DNA from: B1SED10-16 sp046498365
GTDB lineage: Bacteria > Desulfobacterota > Desulfobacteria > Desulfobacterales > Desulfosalsimonadaceae
DNA: 35,244 nucleotides
Assembly: GCA_046498365.1 (NCBI GenBank)
Contig: JAWOAV010000098.1
Span: 1 to 35,244, forward strand
Direction: 5' to 3'
A program made the translations under genes and the position numbers. Under the pieces are notes generated by a model. It was not told the DNA's origin and did not search any database. It saw only the letters and a program-made list of their open reading frames with translations. Position 1 is the first letter of the stretch; every line of letters starts with the position of its first letter. Below are positions 31,222 to 35,244 of this stretch, piece by piece.

Positions 31222-31425
31222 TTACCGCTTGAAGGCCAGTATTCCGATACCGACCACCGCAGAAACCCCGCCGGCAATCAAAAACCACATGGTGGCGTCC
31301 GTAAAGCGTCCGGTAATGGCCTCCGTGATCTGGTCGTCCACCGCCTGGGAAGATTGATAGCCGAAAAAAAGAAGAACGATCCCGACCGCAAGAAGCACGA
31401 TGCCGATAATTTGATTGCTGTTCAT
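31222..31425 (-). CDS. Small two-helix membrane protein (DUF3185-like)
   Basis: A 67-aa protein with two hydrophobic segments, IIGIVLLAVGIVLLFFGY and MWFLIAGGVSAVVGIGILA, separated by a polar loop with an AITGRFTD segment. The pattern matches small DUF3185 membrane proteins; the function is unknown. The start at 31425 has GGAAGGAA just upstream. An upstream in-frame extension to 31500 lacks these features. Confidence 0.8.
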   Translation of the reverse strand: MNSNQIIGIVLLAVGIVLLFFGYQSSQAVDDQITEAITGRFTDATMWFLIAGGVSAVVGIGILAFKR

Positions 31426-31573
31426 TTTGATTCCTTCCGTCGTTTCAGTGGTTGCGCCTGCAAAACGGGAAAGCAGCCAGCCTCGGGTGAAATCCGGCAA
31501 CGGCTTGATGCCGGAAAATGCCCAACAGAAAACGCCTCCCGGTTGAAGAGCGTTTATTTCCTTTCATTTATTA

Positions 31574-31601
31574 ATGATAACGGGATACGGCTGAATTGCA
31601 A
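31574..31601 (-). promoter_or_regulatory. Candidate promoter of the DUF3185-like gene
   Basis: On the minus strand TTGCAA (31596-31601) and TATCAT (31574-31579) are 16 bp apart. The leader would be about 140 nt. Motif-only support. Confidence 0.4.
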
Positions 31602-31821
31602 ATCAGGGCTGTATTGTCAGGAAATATTGCCGGTGAAGAAATGCGGCATCTATGAAATTTTTGTGGTATTTTTGTGGTAATTGTTGCGCGGGTGCGCCGC
31701 GGCTGAAAAAACAAAGGGGGGAGCAGCGAAGAAGAGTGCTGGTGAGATACGCGGCACAACGCCATTGTATGGCATGAAGAGCACGTTTGCCGGACCTGTG
31801 CCGGTCAAACCTTTTGTTTGT
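31602..31821. other. Intergenic region with a short tandem repeat
   Basis: TTTTTGTGGTA occurs twice in tandem (31658-31668 and 31669-31679). Near the right end GTTTGCCGG and CCGGTCAAAC form an imperfect hairpin just beyond the 3' end of tRNA-Arg. No coding region was recognised. Confidence 0.5.
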
Positions 31822-31898
<77 letters not shown>

Positions 31899-31924
31899 AG
31901 GGCGGAAAAAGAGAAAAGGTTTAA

Positions 31925-32001
31925 TGGGGTGAGTGATGGGACTTGAACCCACGGCCACCAGGGCCACAACCTGGCGCTCTACCAACTGAGCTACACCCAC
32001 C
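31925..32001 (-). tRNA. tRNA-His (anticodon GTG)
   Basis: The anticodon stem CCAGG/CCTGG encloses loop TTGTGGC, giving GTG (31967-31965). The acceptor GTGGGTG pairs with CACTCAC, and a G at the -1 position (32001) faces C73, the histidine-specific identity pair. CCA is encoded (31927-31925). It is upstream of tRNA-Arg on the same strand. Confidence 0.97.
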
Positions 32002-32123
32002 ATAACCTTTGAGAAATTGTAGATACCAAATCGATCCATCTTTTGCAACAGGATTTTTACCCCTGCCGGACAAATCTGCCCCTCGGGCCCACTTGTTGCA
32101 AGGACCCGCAGCGAAACTTATTA

Positions 32124-32152
32124 TTGACCCGATATATGCTTTTGAGTAAAAT
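32124..32152 (+). promoter_or_regulatory. Candidate sigma70 promoter of the small gene and selB
   Basis: TTGACC (32124-32129) and TAAAAT (32147-32152) are 17 bp apart, a good match. Transcription would start near 32159, about 50 nt before the small membrane-protein gene. Confidence 0.6.
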
Positions 32153-32210
32153 AATATGTTTATAACCTGTTCGAGCAGTTCTCAATATCTGTCAAATCCT
32201 GGAGCCTGTC

Positions 32211-32381
32211 ATGCATGAAGTTTCAATGTTTCTTCTGCGGGTATGCCTTGGGGGGGTGTTCGCATATGTAATCGCACGAATATTCAGGCCCGAAGCCGAC
32301 CTCGGTTTTATTGTCGGGATGACCGCCTTTCTTGTTATCATGGCATATCTGCTGGAATATTTGCGAACAAGAAACAAGTAA
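32211..32381 (+). CDS. Small membrane protein of 56 aa upstream of selB
   Basis: A short ATG frame with GGAG 6 nt upstream. It encodes two hydrophobic stretches (about residues 5-25 and 32-50) joined by a polar ARIFRPEAD loop, and it ends in a basic tail (LRTRNK). The family was not recognised. It follows a good promoter and ends 25 nt before the selB start, so the two are probably co-transcribed. It is short enough that translation should be treated as probable rather than certain. Confidence 0.65.
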   Translation: MHEVSMFLLRVCLGGVFAYVIARIFRPEADLGFIVGMTAFLVIMAYLLEYLRTRNK

Positions 32382-32406
32382 CCAACCGGAAGGGGTAGCC
32401 ATACCA

Positions 32407-34323
32407 TTGAAGCAGATCATTTTGGGCACTGCAGGGCATATCGACCACGGAAAGACCAGCCTCGTAAAAGCCATATCCGGCACGGACACCGACCGCCTGA
32501 TCGAGGAAAAACGCCGCGGCATCACCATCGAGCTTGGGTTTGCCGCCATCGACCTTCCCAGCGGCCTGCATATCGGGGTTGTAGACGTTCCCGGCCATGA
32601 AAAATTCGTCAAAAACATGGTGGCCGGCGCAACAGGCATCGACGTGGTGGCCATGATCATTGCCGCCGACGAAGGGGTCATGCCGCAAACCCGCGAGCAT
32701 ATGGAAATCTGTTCCCTGCTTGGCATCCATTACGGTTTTGTGGTGCTGACAAAGATCGATATGGTCGATGCGGAATGGCTGGAGCTTGTAAAGGAAGACG
32801 TCACCGATTTCATGGACAAAACGTTTCTGGAAGACTCGCCCATCGTATCCGTTTCATCGATTACCGGCGAAGGCATCGACGAAATGATTGCGGTCCTTGA
32901 TGAATATTGCTCCGCCCTGCCGGAGCGCACCTCCACCGGATTGTTCCGCCTGCCTGTCGACCGGGTGTTTTCCATGAAGGGATTCGGCACGGTGATCACA
33001 GGCACCCTGGTTTCCGGGAAGATCGCCAACGGAGAGGCGGTGATGATCTATCCCTCCGGCATCACATCCAAAATCCGGGGGCTTCAGGTACACGACAAAA
33101 CCGTGGAGGCATCCGAGGCAGGGCTTCGCACGGCGGTCAACTTCCAGGGCATTGACCGGCATACCGTCAATCGGGGGGACGTCCTCGCCCGGCCCGGCAC
33201 CCTGATATCCTCCTACATGATCGACGTTCACCTTCAGCTGCTTGAAAGCAACGAGCGCCCGCTCAAAAACAGGGCGCGCGTCCGCCTTCACATCGGCACC
33301 AGCCAGGTACCGTGCAACGTGATCCTGCTCGACCGTGAAAAACTGAAGCCCGGCGAAAGCGCGCCGGCGCAGCTTCGTATGGAAGAACCGCTGACCTGCA
33401 TGCGGGATGACCGCTTCGTGATCCGAAGCTACTCTCCCGTTCGGACCCTTGGCGGCGGCGGTGTATTGAATCCCGCCCCGCCGAAGCACAAACGGTTTCG
33501 CAAGGATGTGGCAGACCGCATGGAACGCCTTCGAAACCCTTCTCCCGGGGAACTGACCGCCCTGCACATCGAAATTGCCGGCTACAGGGAAGTCTCCTTC
33601 CGGGAACTGATCGTTCTTACCAACCTCTCGGACAAAATGCTGGAAAACATCCTGCAGAAACTGACGAGTCAGAAAACCGCCATTCAGACCGAACGAACCG
33701 AGCGCCGGTTCATCCACGCCAATACGTTTGACGCTTTCAAGACCGGCGTCATCGATATCCTGACCCGTTATCACAAGAAAAACCCGTTAAAGGGAGGGAT
33801 GTCAAAAGGGGAGCTGCGCAGCAAGTTCCCGGACATGAAAACCGACCGGCTGTTCAACCAGCTTCTCGGCCTGATGATCAAGGCGGGAGAAGTAGAACAG
33901 GTGGAAGACAGCATCCGCCTTGCCGGGCACAAAGTAACCCTCCAGACCGACATGACGGAACTAAAAGAAAAGATCATGAATCAATACACGGCGGCCGGGC
34001 TTCAACCCCCCACTTTCAAGGATCTGTGCAACCGCATCGGATCGGATCCTGCGCAGACCCGGAAAGTGCTCATGCACCTGGTGGAAGACGGAAAACTGGT
34101 AAAAGTCAAAGAGGACCTTTTTTTCCATAAAACTGCCGTTACCGATTTGCAAAACCGCCTGATCGCGTTTCTCACGGAGCACGAGGATATTGACACACCC
34201 CGATTCAAAGAATTGACCGGAACATCGAGAAAATATACGATTCCGCTTCTGGAGCATTTTGATGCCGCAAACATCACTCTCAGGGTCGGCGATGTGCGGA
34301 AGCTCAGGAGAAAACCTGTATAA
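32407..34323 (+). CDS. selB: Selenocysteine-specific elongation factor SelB
   Basis: A 638-aa GTPase that delivers Sec-tRNA to UGA codons marked by a SECIS hairpin. G1 is GTAGHIDHGKT, G3 is DVPGHEKFV and G4 is TKID. EF-Tu-like beta-barrels follow, then C-terminal winged-helix repeats (about 380-638) that in SelB bind SECIS. The start is taken as TTG 32407, just before the family-typical KQIILGTAGHIDHGK, with GGAAGGGG about 11 nt upstream; an upstream in-frame start at 32332 would overlap the small membrane gene. No selA or tRNA-Sec gene is nearby. The last 20 nt overlap hemW tail to tail. Confidence 0.96.
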   Translation: MKQIILGTAGHIDHGKTSLVKAISGTDTDRLIEEKRRGITIELGFAAIDLPSGLHIGVVDVPGHEKFVKNMVAGATGIDVVAMIIAADEGVMPQTREHMEICSLLGIHYGFVVLTKIDMVDAEWLELVKEDVTDFMDKTFLEDSPIVSVSSITGEGIDEMIAVLDEYCSALPERTSTGLFRLPVDRVFSMKGFGTVITGTLVSGKIANGEAVMIYPSGITSKIRGLQVHDKTVEASEAGLRTAVNFQGIDRHTVNRGDVLARPGTLISSYMIDVHLQLLESNERPLKNRARVRLHIGTSQVPCNVILLDREKLKPGESAPAQLRMEEPLTCMRDDRFVIRSYSPVRTLGGGGVLNPAPPKHKRFRKDVADRMERLRNPSPGELTALHIEIAGYREVSFRELIVLTNLSDKMLENILQKLTSQKTAIQTERTERRFIHANTFDAFKTGVIDILTRYHKKNPLKGGMSKGELRSKFPDMKTDRLFNQLLGLMIKAGEVEQVEDSIRLAGHKVTLQTDMTELKEKIMNQYTAAGLQPPTFKDLCNRIGSDPAQTRKVLMHLVEDGKLVKVKEDLFFHKTAVTDLQNRLIAFLTEHEDIDTPRFKELTGTSRKYTIPLLEHFDAANITLRVGDVRKLRRKPV

Positions 34324-35244
34324 ATTCCCCCGCGATGCTCTCCTGAAGCAGCATCCCCTCCAGGCTCAGGCGGCATTTGTCCGCATCCGCGATTAGGTAG
34401 CGCTTTTCGGCAAAACGGTCGATAACCGCTGCAAACATATCACAAAAATCCGCCTGGAACCGGCGGTTGAACTCGACGTAGCAAATGCCGTCGGCCTTTC
34501 GCAGTCCCAGATATACCGCCTCCATCATCTGCTGCCGCACATCCAGGGTCTCGGAGGATTCCACCGGTGATTTCCCCATTTCCATTCGTCGGATATACCG
34601 GCGCACCGAGCGGACATTCGCCTTGCGCACCGGCGGGGCATAGGAGTGGGCGGCGGGGCCCAGGCCCAGATACGGCCGGTTATTCCAGTAGCCGGCGTTG
34701 TGCAGCGAGCGCAGATGTGGGGATTTGGCAAAATTGGATATTTCGTAATGATCATAGCCGTTTTGCCCAAGCATGCGGGCGGTGGCCAAAAAAAGCGCCG
34801 CCTGCACCCAATCGCCAGGCGCCTTGAATTGTCCGGCTTTCCGGGCATTGTCCATGGCGGTGCCCGGCTCAAAGGTCAGCATGTAGCACGATATATGCGC
34901 TGGCCCGTAAGATACCGTTGTTTCTATATCTTTTTGCCACTTTTCAGGCGTTTGACCGGGAAGTCCGTAGATGAGATCGATCCCGATGTTGTCAAACTCG
35001 CCTTTTTCCGCCAACTGCAGCGCTTTCAGGGCATCCTCGCCGCTGTGAATCCGCCCCAGAAAAGACAGGTTGGCGTCATCAAAGGATTGAACCCCGATGT
35101 TGATCCGGTTGATCCCTCCCTTTCGAAGCGCTGTCAGCTGGTCTTTGGAAAGCGTTGCGGGATTGGCCTCGATGGTGATTTCAGCAACATCCGAGATGAA
35201 AAACGTTTCGTAAAGGGCGCCCATGATGCGCAAAAGAGCCCGGG
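34304..35244 (-). CDS. hemW: Radical SAM heme chaperone HemW (5' end outside the window)
   Basis: The C-terminal 313 or so codons are present and the frame is open to the window edge; the radical-SAM CxxxCxxC motif should lie beyond it. EITIEANPATL, GINRINIGVQSFD, DLIYGLPGQTPEKW and YLGLGPAAHSY match HemW/CPO-like proteins. HemW inserts heme into respiratory proteins and is distinct from the coproporphyrinogen oxidase HemN; the GLGPAAHS motif and C-terminal winged-helix-like tail suit HemW. Its stop codon overlaps the end of selB by 20 nt. Confidence 0.93.
   Translation of the reverse strand, partial: RALLRIMGALYETFFISDVAEITIEANPATLSKDQLTALRKGGINRINIGVQSFDDANLSFLGRIHSGEDALKALQLAEKGEFDNIGIDLIYGLPGQTPEKWQKDIETTVSYGPAHISCYMLTFEPGTAMDNARKAGQFKAPGDWVQAALFLATARMLGQNGYDHYEISNFAKSPHLRSLHNAGYWNNRPYLGLGPAAHSYAPPVRKANVRSVRRYIRRMEMGKSPVESSETLDVRQQMMEAVYLGLRKADGICYVEFNRRFQADFCDMFAAVIDRFAEKRYLIADADKCRLSLEGMLLQESIAGEFIQVFS

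Noticed and set aside
31749..31772. Sigma54 promoter-like GGCAC motif before the tRNAs
   Set aside because: The spacing to the downstream GC pair does not match the -24/-12 pattern and no gene follows on that strand.

Overview
The window looks like chromosomal core and energy-metabolism DNA from a strict anaerobe of the Desulfobacterota (old Deltaproteobacteria), probably a sulfate reducer or a relative. This is inferred from moderately high GC, a dnaX-ybaB-recR order, a SelB elongation factor, several two-component proteins, and a methylene-tetrahydrofolate reductase (MetF/MetV) locus tied to diaphorase and formate-dehydrogenase-like subunits, as in the Wood-Ljungdahl pathway. No CRISPR array, insertion sequence, integrase or phage gene was seen.

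Layout. 1-300 holds a minus-strand class-I cyclic-di-GMP riboswitch (GEMM-I) with its own promoter and an overlapping intrinsic terminator; its target gene lies off the left edge. 299-1591 encodes a membrane diguanylate cyclase on the same strand. 1592-2348 is a structured intergenic region with promoters, hairpins and tRNA-Ser(GGA). 2349-5521 is the plus-strand repair/replication operon dnaX-ybaB-recR-ykgJ-like, followed by murI. 6472-11570 is a minus-strand block: tandem universal stress protein, CLC chloride transporter with CBS domains, a DNA-binding-domain/PTS-EIIA fusion, an HD phosphohydrolase and a rhomboid protease. 11888-13822 is htpG behind a sigma32-like promoter.

14137-19584 is a plus-strand signalling cassette: receiver protein, 57-aa protein, a PilB/GspE-like ATPase whose Asp box, Walker B and His box are degenerate, a receiver-kinase hybrid and a three-PAS kinase. 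A 460-bp intergenic region follows, ending in a very AT-rich stretch with 9-bp direct repeats in front of a MerR/BldC-like-HTH receiver protein.

20665-29516 is the most interesting region: divergent metF, a NuoG/formate-dehydrogenase-like subunit lacking the molybdenum-ligating Cys/Sec, a HydC/NuoE-like subunit, a HydB/NuoF subunit fused to a GltD/NfnB-like flavoprotein, metV and a canonical metF. I infer a multi-subunit, possibly electron-bifurcating, NAD(P)H-linked methylene-THF reductase.

29584-35244 holds a Nudix hydrolase, a small outer-membrane beta-barrel protein, a DUF3185-like membrane protein, tRNA-Arg(TCG), tRNA-His(GTG), a 56-aa membrane protein, selB and, convergent with it, a 5'-truncated hemW.
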